Shown here: positions 10,202 through 21,586 of the stretch, in pieces
Position numbering within the stretch: position 1 is the stretch's first letter
Layout: the number at the start of each line of letters is the position of its first letter
Assembly (NCBI GenBank): GCA_033297205.1
Contig: MU859228.1
Span: 1-40,235 of the forward strand
Reading direction: 5' to 3'
From: Pseudoneurospora amorphoporcata
Taxonomy: Eukaryota; Ascomycota; Sordariomycetes; Sordariales; Sordariaceae
Length of the DNA: 40,235 nucleotides
Notes under the pieces: generated by a model
What the model saw: only the letters and a program-made list of their open reading frames with translations
Databases searched by the model: none
Told to the model about the DNA's origin: nothing
Made by a program: the position numbers and the translations under genes

Positions 10202-11999
10202 ATGAGCGGTCTCGCGACAAAGCAACAGTCGCTCAAGCTCTTTGAGAAGCTTAAGGCGAAGCCAGCCAACAAGGTACCTCTATGTGCTCACGCGAGCAAC
10301 GATCCGAGACACCATCCAGAGAGCTAACCGCTGCTTCCTACCAACAGATCTGCTTCGACTGCGGCCAAAAGAACCCAACATGGACCTCGGTCCCCTTTGG
10401 CATCTACCTCTGCCTTGACTGCTCCGCCAACCACCGCAACCTCGGCGTCCACATTTCCTTTGTGCGGTCTACTAACCTCGACCGTATGTTGTACTCTCGA
10501 TCTCTACCCACCAACGCGAACCCTCGCCCGCTAACACGAACCTTGTGCTTCTACAGAATGGCAATGGGACCAGCTACGGATTATGAAGGTGGGCGGCAAT
10601 GAGTCGGCAACCAAGTTCTTCCAGCAAAACGGTGGTTCCGCCGCCTTGAACAGCAAGGACCCCAAGACCAAGTACCAATCCGCCGCCGCGACCAAGTACA
10701 AGGAGGAGCTCAAGAAGAGGGCTGCTAGGGATGCCCGCGAGTATGCAATACCCTACCCCTCAGTTACACAGACTGGCCTTTTATTACACGCTATATGAAC
10801 GGAATTGCTGACGCGGTGTTTGCCTCCTACCCCAGGTACCCCGAAGAAGTGGTCATCACCGACGGCGACGACGCCACAAGCAGCAACACCCCGGCCGGCG
10901 AGCCCGACGACGACTTCTTTTCCTCGTGGGACAAGCCCTCCATCAAGAAGCCGACACCTCCCATTTCTCGCACCTCCACGCCCCCCATCATCGGCCGCAC
11001 CGCCTCCCCGCTCCTCGGCAACGGAAAGGACATCCAGCGCACTGCCTCGCCCCTTTCCAAGACCGATTCCGATGCCCCCACTCCCGCCGCCCCCGCCGCC
11101 AGCCGCATCACCACCTCGGCGGCCCTCAGGAAAACCACGCCCGGCAGCAGCGCCACCGGTGGCCCGCGCAAGGTCGGCGGCGGCATCCTGGGCGCCAAGA
11201 AGCCCGCGGCCAAGCTGGGCGTCAAGAAGATCTCGGCGGACCTGATCGATTTCGACGAGGCGGAGAAGAAGGCCAAGGAAGAGGCGGAGCGTATCGCAAA
11301 GCTGGGTTACGATCCCGAGGCGGAGGAGGAGTCTAAGACGGCAGCGAAGAAGGAGATCAAGGCTAGCAACATCATTACCCCCGCTGCGGCGCCGGTTAGC
11401 TCGTCCAGTTCGAGGTCGGCGGCGCAGGAGAAGTCGGCTGCTGAGGTGGAAAGGCTGGGTATGGGTGTCAGGAAGCTCGGTTTCGGTATGGTGGGCAAGC
11501 CCGGTGGTGCTGGTGCTGGCGCTGCAAGCCTGGCGGCGGCGAAGAAGAATGCGGGTGGTTTTGGAAGTGTTGGGCCTATTAAGGCTAGTGATGGTATGTT
11601 TTCCTCTTCCTCTCTCCCCCTTTTCTCTCCCACGCAAATGCTAACATACGAAACACAGCCGATGAAGAACAATACGCCCGCAACAAGTTCGCCAACCAAA
11701 AGGCCATCTCCTCCGACGAGTTCTTCAACAAAGGCAACTTTGACCCCTCCATCAAGGCCGAGACCAAGGCCCGCCTGCAAGGCTTCGAGGGCGCCCAAGC
11801 CATCTCTTCCAACGCCTACTTTGGCCGTCCCGAGGAGGATGCCTCGGTCGAGGAATACGGTGACCTCGAGTCTGCGGCCAAGGACTTCATTCGCAAGTTT
11901 GGCATTACCGCTAGCGACGATCTGGAGAACCTTACGCAGATGGTCGGTGAGGGCGCTGGGAGGTTGCAGGGTGCTATTAGGGCTTATCTTGGGAGCTGA
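10202..11999 (+). CDS. GLO3: ADP-ribosylation factor GTPase-activating protein, Glo3 type
   Basis: Five exons (10202-10273, 10348-10483, 10557-10740, 10836-11593, 11659-11999) give 496 aa in frame. The ArfGAP zinc finger is C26-x2-C29-x16-C46-x2-C49, followed by the arginine finger in NHRNLGVH (Arg54) and VRSTNLDQW. A Pro/Ser/Thr-rich middle holds Glo3-like Lys/Glu-rich segments (LIDFDEAEKKAKEEAERIAK). The C-terminus, SSDEFFNKGNFDP onward, with the amphipathic end DLENLTQMVGEGAGRLQ, is the Glo3 motif region of yeast Glo3 and human ARFGAP2/3. The protein stimulates GTP hydrolysis by Arf1 on COPI vesicles in Golgi-to-ER retrograde traffic. Intron lengths are 74, 73, 95 and 65. The first ATG of the frame is used. 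Confidence 0.94.
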
Positions 12000-12450
12000 G
12001 CGGTGGTAAAATCGGTTGAGGGCCCTGGTTACGAGAGCAAGCGGGATGCGAGCGATGAGGGGATACGCTTTAAGGTGGATATTAGTAACAAGTAAAAATC
12101 AGTATTGTAGTGTAATGGTGAATGAATTGAAGTACTCCCAGTTTGGATGGATGGATACCTCATACCGTAGTGTCGTGGTTTGGCATCTGAGAGGGCAACG
12201 AGGGACGGAACGGGGCGGAAATGGTTATCAACGCCCGGTGTTAGTATCCCAGGAGGTGTCCCAATGAGTGTTTTGGTAACATGGAATCTAGTTGATTTTG
12301 CTATGGTTTTCCTCTTCCATCTTGTCGGCGGCATTCCATTGCTTTAAGAATGGGCATTGCAATGATCATAATGGGGGCTGACTCGCGCACCAAATCCACC
12401 TGCACAATTATAAGGCCTACTTCTAGCCAGAACCTTCAACCACAACAGCT
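12000..12450. other. 3' region of the ArfGAP gene up to tRNA-Val
   Basis: No gene is seen; this is probably 3' UTR and the 5' flank of the tRNA gene. Confidence 0.6.
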
Positions 12451-12524
12451 GGTCCGATGGTGTAGTTGGTTATCACGTCAGTCTAACACACTGAAGGTCC
12501 TGAGATCGAGCCTCAGTCGGATCA
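12451..12524 (+). tRNA. tRNA-Val (AAC)
   Basis: A 74-nt cloverleaf without an intron. The acceptor GGTCCGA pairs with TCGGATC, followed by discriminator A. The anticodon stem TCAGT/ACTGA carries loop CTAACAC, giving anticodon AAC. The T-arm CTGAG/CTCAG carries the loop ATCGAGC, so position 54 is A instead of the usual T; the B box is otherwise recognisable. T-rich sequence follows, suitable for RNA polymerase III termination. Confidence 0.93.
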
Positions 12525-13470
12525 TAAAGCAATTCCTTTTTTATAATACTTCTGTTTTTGCGAATTTTCTCTTTTTCTCCCTTCTGTCATCTCGTGTTTT
12601 TTTTCTTCCTCTATAGTGCAGTGGTCACTCGCATTTTTTTTGGTCCTTCACTCACATCATTCTGATTCAGCGGTTAGATGCGTCCCTGCAACTTGGTGTT
12701 TCTTGAAAGTCTTTTTTTGTGTCGAGTGTTCGTTTATCGGCTTAGACCCGTTCAATTTTTACAACCTGTGTCCCAGAACCCCCGCTCCTTTGCATCTCAC
12801 ACCGTGTGTTATTTTCATGGAAATTATGGAGATGCCCCTCGTGCCTTTTGTTCCGATGGGAGACGCTGGGATGATCTGTCCTGCGTCTTGCATGCCGGCC
12901 GACCTTTAACATCAAAACAGCGCTCGGCATGTTCAAGCCGAATCAAACATAACGTCCCAAGGTATGGAAATTCCTCTTTCTCCATTACTGTGTTGCTAAC
13001 ATTTTACCGCAATGGCAGGTCGATTGAATGATGACGCGTGACAGCGACGAAAATCAGCCCGGCTCCCCGGGTACCCGTGCGGCATCGCCTTTGGTTGGAT
13101 TCTTTCACCAAAGCCCGCGCTCGGGATTACCTATCCTTCCACGAACAGGTTGTTCGATACAGAGGCAACAGCACTTTCGCACAATGGAATCTCCTAAGCT
13201 CCCATACCCCGCCATGTCCCACGATGCTCGTTGGCAGATGCGTAGCATCAGGAACCGCATCTGTCCCTTTGCCCAGTGGCGGAAACAAGCTCTAGCAGCG
13301 TGAGGTGGGCGATCGGAGCAAGCTATTGGTTGACCATGTCGCTTGATAAACCTAACGACAACCTTTCTTCCTTGCGTCGTCAAGAAACTTCACTCCTCTG
13401 GTCACCCGTCATCGCTCGAAGCTGGATCACTTCACGTCGATGCACTTACGCTGCCTGGAAGAGTCACGAG
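12525..13470. other. Intergenic, T-rich then mixed
   Basis: T-rich low-complexity sequence covers 12536-12720. Short open frames at 13028-13303 (+) and 13105-13383 (-) are mutually antisense and resemble no family. No supportable gene. Confidence 0.55.
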
Positions 13471-13853
13471 ATGTCTTCGAACCCCGAGTCTCCTTCGCCC
13501 ACGGGGCCAAACCAATGGCCAAGCGAGAACTACCAGCCACTCGAGCACGAGAATTCTATCCGCTTGTTGCGTTTAGAACCCATCAACTTCAATAATTTGC
13601 TCTGGAACCAGTGACGGCTATCCTTCTTTTCGATCCACGACCATCCTGAATTCAACAAGCCGATTGAATGCACTACAGCTCATGCTCGACTCAGGTATAA
13701 GCCAAAATACCAAGCATTGTCATACGAATGGGGCCGGCCGGACAACACCCATGATCCTTTCATTGCGGCCAATGGTTGCTACGCGTTAAGTAGGACACTG
13801 TTATGCTCGATCATCAGTTCACCTGGTTCCTGGTAAACACGTGCGGTAGCATG
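13471..13853 (+). pseudogene. HET-domain gene relic with internal stop
   Basis: From ATG 13471 the frame reads MSSNPESPSPTG, then YQPLEHENSIRLLRLEP, the usual opening of a HET-domain protein. It meets TGA at 13612-13614 and continues in the same frame into YKPKYQALSYEWG, the first HET signature (Y-x-A-L-S-Y-x-W-G). It stops at TAA 13851-13853 after the degraded ANG segment. Later HET motifs (WIDAICINQ, WxRxWxxQE) are absent. A CGA-to-TGA change would explain the internal stop and is the kind RIP makes. The relic is a separate gene from the intact HET gene at 14258: the two signatures differ (LSYEWG and LSYVWG). Confidence 0.75.
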
Positions 13854-14257
13854 ATGAGGGAGCATTGCATAACGTGGGGGCCATCGCTTATGCCCAAGCC
13901 TTCGGGGGAAAATGAAGCAGGAGCAGGCGACCAACCAGAATCACACCTCGTTGATCTCAAGTGGAACTCATTCACATGGAAAGGATTGGGCTGGCAGGTG
14001 CAATCAAGGTTGGATGGGTGCCTAACAAACGACCCAAGACGTTCCTTCTCCAGTTCCTCTCAGGTTATTGTTTCTTGGACTTCGAGTGTCTAGTCGAGCA
14101 ACTCCCTGCTCCCTGGACCGAGGATGTTCTGGCATCTCACCTCAGCTCTTCCACAACCCAGAAATTCGCATTACTCGCAGCTCGCTTTTAACGATCTATC
14201 GCAACAAACCGCGGCCACTAAGCGGCATTACAGAAACCGTGGGAGCAGACGTGCATC
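13854..14257. other. Upstream region of the HET gene
   Basis: One frame stays open at 13961-14191 without family resemblance. It may be decayed remainder of the HET relic just upstream, or the 5' leader of the intact HET gene. Nothing firmer can be said. Confidence 0.4.
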
Positions 14258-16701
14258 ATGGGCTTTAGTACGCGCATAGCTTCACAGCTGGAAAAGATCC
14301 GTCATATACAGCGAGAATATCGATATGCGATCAAATACTGTGGCATCCCAAGCGATCTCGATGGATACGACGCTGATGTTTCCGATGGTGATATTTCGGA
14401 CCACCAAGACGAGGATATGACCGACAATAATAACGACAACATATGCGACCATGTTGATAAAGGCGATGATTCACTTAGTGACGGGCCAGACGTTTCTGGT
14501 AGTAGGCATTGGATGTCCGACACCGAATCCGTCGACGAATCTCGTACTTCCGATTCTGCTTCTGTGGGATCTGTTAGTGATTGCGGGGACAACGACATTG
14601 ATGTAGAGGAGAATTGGATGTACAGCAATTACCTCGAAAAAATTCGGGAAGAATACATGTGAGCTGGACGAACCCTATCCTTCACCTCACGATGCCACTC
14701 AATACCGCGCACTTCTGATCCTTTTACAACCCATATCTAACCAGATGATGATTTTCCAGGACGTTGGCGAGCATCGATTCGCGAGAGTATGAGCCCCTGA
14801 GACATGAAAGGCGCGAAATTCGACTTCTCTTCATCATGCCGCGCGAGTTCAGACTCGTGACCGGGCGCGCGCTAGTCTCTTGCTTCACAGTTATCCAACA
14901 ACTCGACAATTCCCAACCATTTAGGGGGCTCTCTTACGTTTGGGGCAATGAGAAAGATTCTCTACCCATCATACTGAATAACCGGGTGATCCACGTCACC
15001 AGGAATCTCGCTACCGCTTTGAAGCACATTGAGCACGACCGTGTTCGGTGGGGTGTCCGCGTATTTTGGATTGATGCTATATGCATCAATCAGAGAAACA
15101 ACACGGAGAAATCCCATCAGGTCCAAATGATGGGAGATATTTACAGGCGAGCCACTCGCGTGTTTTCCTGGCTCGGTCGACCGACTCGTTTAACCCACTC
15201 ATTACTCAACTGGATCCCCAAGTTGATTCAAGACTTTGAACTGGCTTATAAAAGCAAGCATCCCGACGAAGACTTTTATTGGGACGTTCACAACTTTAAC
15301 TATCTGCCTGCAGACCGCAGGGTTACATTTGCCATATATTTACATCGTACGTTTATCGCCGAGAATGGCCGATATAAACACATACGACTCCTCATAGAGT
15401 TCGCACGAATATGTGTCAACCAATACTGGAAACGCGTATGGATTTTGCAAGAGATTGCAAATTGCAACTCTGTCAGAATCTTCCTTGGCTGCCATTTCAT
15501 CGCTCTGCGTTATATCTACCAGTTCTCTTCTATAATCGAAAGTGCTCGCCAGCATATCATGGAGTTGAGGTCCCGGAATAAACCGTTGGCTAACGGGCAG
15601 TCTCCATTACGGCTCTATCCGAGGAAGTTCGAGTTTATTTGGAAGGATGCGTTTTGGACCCCGCAGCCGAAGAAAGCAATTGGTCTTGTTGCCGGGCTAG
15701 CTAGAGGGGAAAGGTTGTCGGTCTTGCTTAGCAAGACAATAGCTCAACTTTCCGGGGGTTTGCATTCTGAGCAATCCAACTTCCAGTCATCGAGACCGGA
15801 AGATATGGTTTTCGCATTACTGGGCCTTGCTGACGATGTGCTGGATCTGGAACTCGTCGCTGATTACTCAAAAGGTGTTAGGGATGTCTACATCGAAACC
15901 GCCTCGTCTATCCTACGACGGTGCGAATATCTCCAAGTTCTTTCATATTGCCAATTTCCGAGGCGTATTGGAGGTCTGCCTAGCTGGGTACCAGACTGGT
16001 CGATGATCTTGCCGGCTTGGCCGCTCTGTGACCTTTCTGATCATTTGGGTTGGCTAGCTTGTCTGGACCAGACGAGTCAAATCACTAACATGGATGGTAC
16101 AGACCTGACCATTCCTGGTGTATTTGTCGACACCATACAATCCGCGCTTCAATATCAGTACCAGCATGAAGATCCGTCTGGCGCCGGCATGGTCGAACAG
16201 ATGCATAGGTTCATAACATCCGCATTGGACTTCATCCACCAGCAAACTGAGAGCGGCACGAGCGAGCGCTACGCAGATGGAGAACGTGCTTTTGAAGTCC
16301 TATATCATGTGTCTCTATCTCCTGCGAGCATGTCATCAGCGAAGCATGACAGCGAGTTCCAGCAATTTGTACAAGATTGTCAGGCTTTAGCGAGATGGAA
16401 GTATACAAGCGACTGTCCAGATCATATATACTCGCTCATTCATCGTTTGGAAAATGGTTGGCTCTGGGGACGGAGAGTATTTGCTACAGCAAGGGGGTCC
16501 ATTGGCATAGGTCCTGAATACGTACAAGAAGGAGACGTGGTCGTTATCTTACACGGGGGCAAGATTCCGTTCTTGCTGCGTCCGGTCAAGGACGGAAGAC
16601 AAGGACACTATGAGCTCATGGGGGAAACGTACATGTATGGTATGATGGAGGGCCAGTTTATGAGGACGAATCCACCAACGCAAGAGTTCACTCTTGTTTG
16701 A
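14258..16701 (+). CDS. HET-domain (heterokaryon incompatibility) protein with acidic N-terminal extension
   Basis: Two exons (14258-14658, 14760-16701) give 780 aa. The intron has donor GTGAGC, branch CTAAC and acceptor CAG, and joins the frames at an ATG codon. Residues 1-133 are strikingly acidic (many D, S and N). The HET domain covers about 150-300: LSYVWG at 191-196, WIDAICINQ at 237-245, QMMGDIYRRA, and YWKRVWILQEI. The C-terminal half has the usual HET-protein pattern (RPEDMVFALLGLADD, LPSWVPDWS, GDVVVILHGGKIPFLLRP). HET domains resemble TIR folds and trigger cell death when unlike strains fuse; in this protein that role is inferred from the family. It is convergent with the NACHT gene (340 bp between stops) and lies just downstream of a HET relic. 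No frameshift or stop is seen, so it looks functional. Confidence 0.88.
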
Positions 16702-17041
16702 GGGACGGAGGTGTAAGGATTGACTAGATGGGTATGGGGGACAGATCTTGTTGCAGGTTTGCAAGTTGTCATTGTTACATATGGAATGTCTTGAGGTTGG
16801 GTCAGTTGCAACTGGGCCTGGAAAACAGGTTCGACGTGGTGGATTAAACTGTTATTAGAAACTGGATGTACTCAAATATGCCTTCAACCGCTGATGGTCG
16901 AGAGCACTACCCACCGCTCCCTCCATATATCAATATTCTTCTTCTCCTTATCGAACCTTTTCAATACACATTTTGCCTTGCACCTATGCCAACCGTGCAA
17001 GAACCATAACACTTCGCCGCGGTGCGGTGGAAGCGCCATAG
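16702..17041. other. Convergent 3' intergenic region between HET and NACHT genes
   Basis: Holds both 3' ends. No continuation of the NACHT reading frame (winged helix or repeats) is seen in any frame here. Confidence 0.55.
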
Positions 17042-19587
17042 CTAGTGCGGCATGTGATAGCTCATCTCCAACACAATCGCTTTATCTGCAGCTTTCCCCA
17101 ACCGTTCCTCAATTTGCGGCCAATTACGGCTTGAGACAATCCACTTGACTCGAGATCCAGATGATGATTGCTGAGCAATTAAGTCAAGAAGTTGTGACCG
17201 ATCTTCAATACACTCATCAAGTGCGTCAATGATTAGGTAGGTCATTCGGAGGCTTGGGTCTTGTAGGATGTTGGTGAAGATTTTTGATAGGGCGTACCAC
17301 GCATTTGCATCTTTGAAGAGATTCTCGCCTGCACGGTCATACTCCTTCCGCACGTGTGAGAGGACAGATGGCTGCTGCTCGATAAGCAGGTAGATCAGGC
17401 CGCGCAATACGGCGGCTGCATTGTTGATGCGAGAGTCGGTAGCCTGGCAGAAGAAGTAGGCCACATTGCAATGGCGCGCGTTGGCAGTATTGCCTTGATC
17501 CAGCTCATTGATGATGCCGCACAGCAACATAGTCTTCCCTTTGCCGGGGTCGCCCTTGATCCAGAGCAGTCGGTGCTGTGGGTCGTCACGCCATTGTTGA
17601 AAGTCAGTGTTATCGAGGACCCAACGATACGAGTCTTGCAAAAGGCCGCCTTTGGTCTGTTCGATGCGGGTTTTATCGTGGCGAGGATCGGTAAGGCGCA
17701 GGTACTTCAGGCATTGCTGGTCCTTCTCTGACTTTGTATAGCTAACGACCTGCTCGAGACGAGACGTCGTGTCAGCCATAGCACCGTGAGGCGAAGGTTG
17801 GCTACTTTCGCCAGTGTCGGTAAAGTTCAGCGTCTCATCCGTATCGCCACCCCTGGAAGTATCCCAGGGACGGTTGGGTTTGTTTGAACCAGGTTGGTCC
17901 ACATCATCAGCGTCTTCCCCGGCAGACCTTGGCAACGAGAACAGAGAAAAACGCTCCAAATGTCTTGCAATATGGCTGTTCAGCTCTCCGACGGCCGTGA
18001 AGATTGCAAGACAAATGGGACAGCATCTGGTCACGGACTGTGAGGTGGATTCACTGCCATACATGAGCAGTGCTGTTCTGACGTCGTCGCTGCAACCGGC
18101 ATGTTCGGACGCCAGATGCATTTTGTAGTCTTCTAGACGGGGGAAAACAGTGGAGTGCTCTGGGCAGCGCGTAACTCGGCGGTGCGTTGATTCTTCATGC
18201 TGGATCCAGTCTTCGATGCTGTCGTACAGCTGATCGGGGTTTCTGCAGTCTTCGTAGGTGCACACGTATGGTCGCATGTCATGTATGAGGTGGGCTCTGT
18301 TGGTGATAGTTTAGAATATAGTTCTTAAATTATTGTCCGGGACATACGCTTACCTCCATGCCCTCTCAGACAAAAGTGCGCTTGAGCAAATTGTAAAACA
18401 ATAAGGGCACTCGAAGAATTTGCCGTCGGACAGATGGTTAGGTGATTCGGGAAAGCCTAATTTCTCTTTGCCTGGCTGCCAATCCGAAGCAGCGTACTCG
18501 GAAACTGAGGCATTAGTCGCTTGGTCGTTCCAGGAAGACGACTGGGGAATATTCAGGCGACTCGCGGTTGTTATCGACTGTGCCACGGTGATCACGGGGT
18601 TTGGAGTGTTGTTGGTTGGGAATCGTACCGCTGCTGCTGCTGTTGGAAGCAGAGTCTCTGAGTTTCTCTCGCCTTCAACTTGCTGTATTACCGTTTCCGT
18701 ATGTCGGTGGAGCTTGTCGCGATGGTTTTTCCAGTACGCAAATTGCCGTCTGCGGCGTGTGTTTGCCCACGCTATGCGGTGAATTAGAAAGGATTCGGCG
18801 CCTGTCGAGCGCTCATGTTTGTATTGCGAGAGAAATGTCTGGATTGGTTCCCATATCTGCTCTGACTGGTTATCGTCAGGATGGTCGGAGCTTGGCTCTG
18901 TGATCGGGTGATCTGCTCGGGCTTTCGATTTACGGAACTCCAGAAACAGGGAACTGACGTAGTCGTAGTCAAATTCCTTGAAAACATCAAGGAGGTCCAC
19001 TCCAGTCTCTGGATCAAGGAGTCGATAACGGAGCACCTTTGGCGATGTGACTCTGGACGATGGATTGCGGATCCAGACCGCGAGCTTGAAGAGTCGATCA
19101 ATCGGATCTCTGACTCCTTCCACGAGTAGGTCCATGTCCGAGCCGTCTTGGGATGCAAAACTCTCGTCGAGGCCATCTAATTCATCAGTCGCATTTATCG
19201 AATCTTCTAGGCCCCCTTCTAGGGAGGTTGTAAATGCGCCGTTCACATACTCGAGCACTGGTGTCAGGTTGGGAGGTCAGCTAGTCGATTTTAGTCACGT
19301 CAAACTAGGAAGAAGCGACCTTCTGTAAGAGCGTCGTTAAGACTGGCAATAAACCTTAACATCACAAAACGGATGCTCTCAGCATCCCTGACGCGGTAGT
19401 CCAAAGATGCATGGCCCTGGACGAAGAGACCGAGGTTGACGGCCCAAAGTTTGAAACGATCTGCCTCAGTCGCCAACTCTGTTGCTGGCCATTTATCTCC
19501 TCTTGTGTGCTCAGAAGTCTGGTTGAGGGCTTTGATCTTCTCGAAAAGAGTTACCGTACGAGAACCGGCATCGGTAAGTGTCTCCAT
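17042..19587 (-). CDS. STAND-type NTPase: acuF-like C2H2 N-terminal region plus NACHT, no repeat domain
   Basis: Three exons on the minus strand (19587-19320, 19257-18354, 18296-17042) give 808 aa. The last junction (AG/GTAAGC...CAG/A) is firm; the first uses a weak donor, GTCGCT. The N-terminal part has the fungal pattern FKLWAVNLGLFVQGHASLDYRVRD and DRLFKLAVWIRNPSSR. Cys/His motifs follow (CPYCFTICSS, YVCTYEDC, RCPEHS, RCCPICLAIF...HIARHLERFSLFSLPR), as in acuF-like C2H2 proteins. Then CLKYLRLTDPRHDKTRIEQTKGGL-type linker, Walker A GDPGKGKT at 639-646, Walker B LIIDALDEC at about 745-753, and sensor SSRNWP. The protein stops about 30 residues later, before the winged helix and without WD40, ankyrin or TPR repeats. 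Such NTPases act as switches in fungal allorecognition. It may be a short form or a truncated gene. Confidence 0.85.
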
Positions 19588-19856
19588 ATCTGTCAATTTG
19601 CTTCCAGTCGTGGGCGTTTATGGTGAGAATGAAGAAATCGACTATTAGCTGACTGTTGAATTGGGCATCCATTCTACTCCTCAGGCACGTGACATGCCTC
19701 GTCCGTCTAGAGGTAATCGGAACGCAACCCCTCACCAGTAAATCTCTACCCCGCTTAAGGCTTCCATTCCCAAGGAAACTCGGAGTCGACAGTGAAATCT
19801 TTTTTCATCCCCAACACAGCAATACTCCTTCGACACATCATTCCTCCCGCGTTCTA
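19588..19856. promoter_or_regulatory. 269-bp bidirectional promoter between NACHT and DUF7580-type genes
   Basis: Two divergent start codons lie at 19587 (-) and 19857 (+), so these 269 bp hold both promoters. No recognised factor site stands out. The arrangement suggests co-expression, which is inference. Confidence 0.5.
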
Positions 19857-21559
19857 ATGTCTGGGTTTGAAGTTGTAGGGGTCGTCCTTGGGGCACTCCC
19901 CATTCTTATTTCGGCAATTGAAGGGTGGCAGAAGGGGAAAGCAAAAGTAACCATCCTCCTCAGGAAGCGCCGCTACGTCGAGAAGCTAGCACTCGCCCTG
20001 TACACACATGAACGAAGCCTTTCCGAAACAGTTAAATCAATACTTATTGGAAGTGGGTGTAAGGACCCATTGCGGCTGGACGATGACCCGGTCGGATACC
20101 TGGAAGATGCTGCTATTCGGGACCAAGTCCTAGACTATCTAGGAGAGGAAGATTTTGACGCAGTTAGTAGGCTGATCCTGCACAGTTGTGAGACTGTCAA
20201 GAGGGTGGCTATGAGGATTGCAGGCCTGGTACCTACTATTCAGGTGCGGCTCTCAATACGTTCTGGTGTGACGGTAGCTAATATCAGCGCTAGGGCCCCA
20301 GTGATGATCTGATCTACATCATCAAAGAGAACCAGGATGTGAAGCGCAAGCAATTGGACTTAAAATCAAGAGTCAAGCTTGTGTTCGGAGCCAAAGAACT
20401 CTTAGAGATTATAGAAGAGCTAGACCGGACTATCAACTCCCTCTCCAGGCTTATACATCAAATATCATCGAATCGGCAAGCACTTGGGCTTCGAACGTCC
20501 AAAAGCGCCCTTAGGATCGCCAAGTCCCTTCGTCGAGCTCATGAATCTGCCTCCAATCTTTATTCCGCCATCTTCCACGCCTGGAGAGGTGAATGTCACG
20601 AAGGACATGAGACCAGGCTATTTTTGGAGGACCGAATTCCGGACAACAGGAGCTGCAGATCGGTTAATACGTCCCTAGCTTTTCCACTGGTATTTTCGAC
20701 AATCCCCTCGGAAAAAAAGAGAGTCTGGCACGAAACAGTCGTTAAGGTACTCTACGATGAAGAGGATGGTTTAAACACTTCTCACAGCGTGACATTCACC
20801 ATCACCAGGGCTGAGCCTCCCAGGCCCCAGATCGACCCGGTGGACAATATTTGTGCTGTGATCAACACAGCCAGCCATATAGCTTTTGTTCTCACCAAAC
20901 AACACAAAATCGGAAAGATGATAGCACGTGGCCCTGGGCTAGCCATCTCCGCCCCGTCCACAAAGAGATCCCTGAAGGAGCTTTTCTCCATCCAACCGGA
21001 CAGGCGACGTGGTGCTGCTACTATACCTCTAAAGTTTCGGATGCTCCTCGCATTCCGACTTGCATCAAACCTCCTCCAACTGTTTCAAACACACTGGCTT
21101 CCCAACGCGTGGTCGCACGGAATGGTTTTCTTCCCCGTCACGGCAGCAGCACATCAAGGAAGTAACCCCGATATTGACTTCAGCCGGCCATTTATATCTA
21201 CGCCATTCACTAAATGCATCGCCCAGCTACCACCCCAACCGAAATCGGAACCACGGGAAGCTCTCCTAGAGCTAGGCATTCTGCTCCTCGAGATTTGGCA
21301 TGAAGAGACCTTAGAGACTCATTTCTCATTAGGAAAGACTCCCACCGGATACTACGAACGTCTACCGCTCGCGGTAGAGTGGCTGGATGAGATGAGCAAC
21401 CCGCCACCGAAGTTCTACGCAAAGGCCGCCTCTCATTGCATCACGGGTATGATCGGGGGTGAGGGGCGGCTTGGGTCCTGGGATGATAATGACTTCTGGA
21501 ACGCTGTTTGTGGGGATATCATCGAGCCATTACGTGGCAATTGTAAGATGTGGCGATGA
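19857..21559 (+). CDS. DUF7580-type fungal protein (helical N-terminus, kinase-like C-terminus)
   Basis: Two exons (19857-20243, 20294-21559) give 550 aa; the intron is 50 nt, phase 0, donor GTGCGG and acceptor TAG. The opening, MSGFEVVGVVLGALPILISAI, is the hydrophobic start typical of this family, which is abundant in Sordariomycetes. Residues 25-250 are mostly helical and charged. The C-terminal part resembles the C-lobe of a protein kinase: RLASNLLQLFQTHWL at 384-398 (helix E-like), LGILLLEIW at 456-464 (helix F-like), then a helical end. No HRD or DFG catalytic motif is seen, so it would be a pseudokinase. Function is not established. Its place beside HET and NACHT genes suggests a part in incompatibility, by inference. 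The family name is from memory of the pattern. Confidence 0.8.
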
Positions 21560-21586
21560 TCATGTTACTGGGTTGGAGTGTTAGTG

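Noticed and set aside
14764..16701. HET protein starting inside the second exon
   Set aside because: The first codon there is TTG and the sequence just upstream is a good acceptor, so the spliced model from ATG 14258 is preferred.
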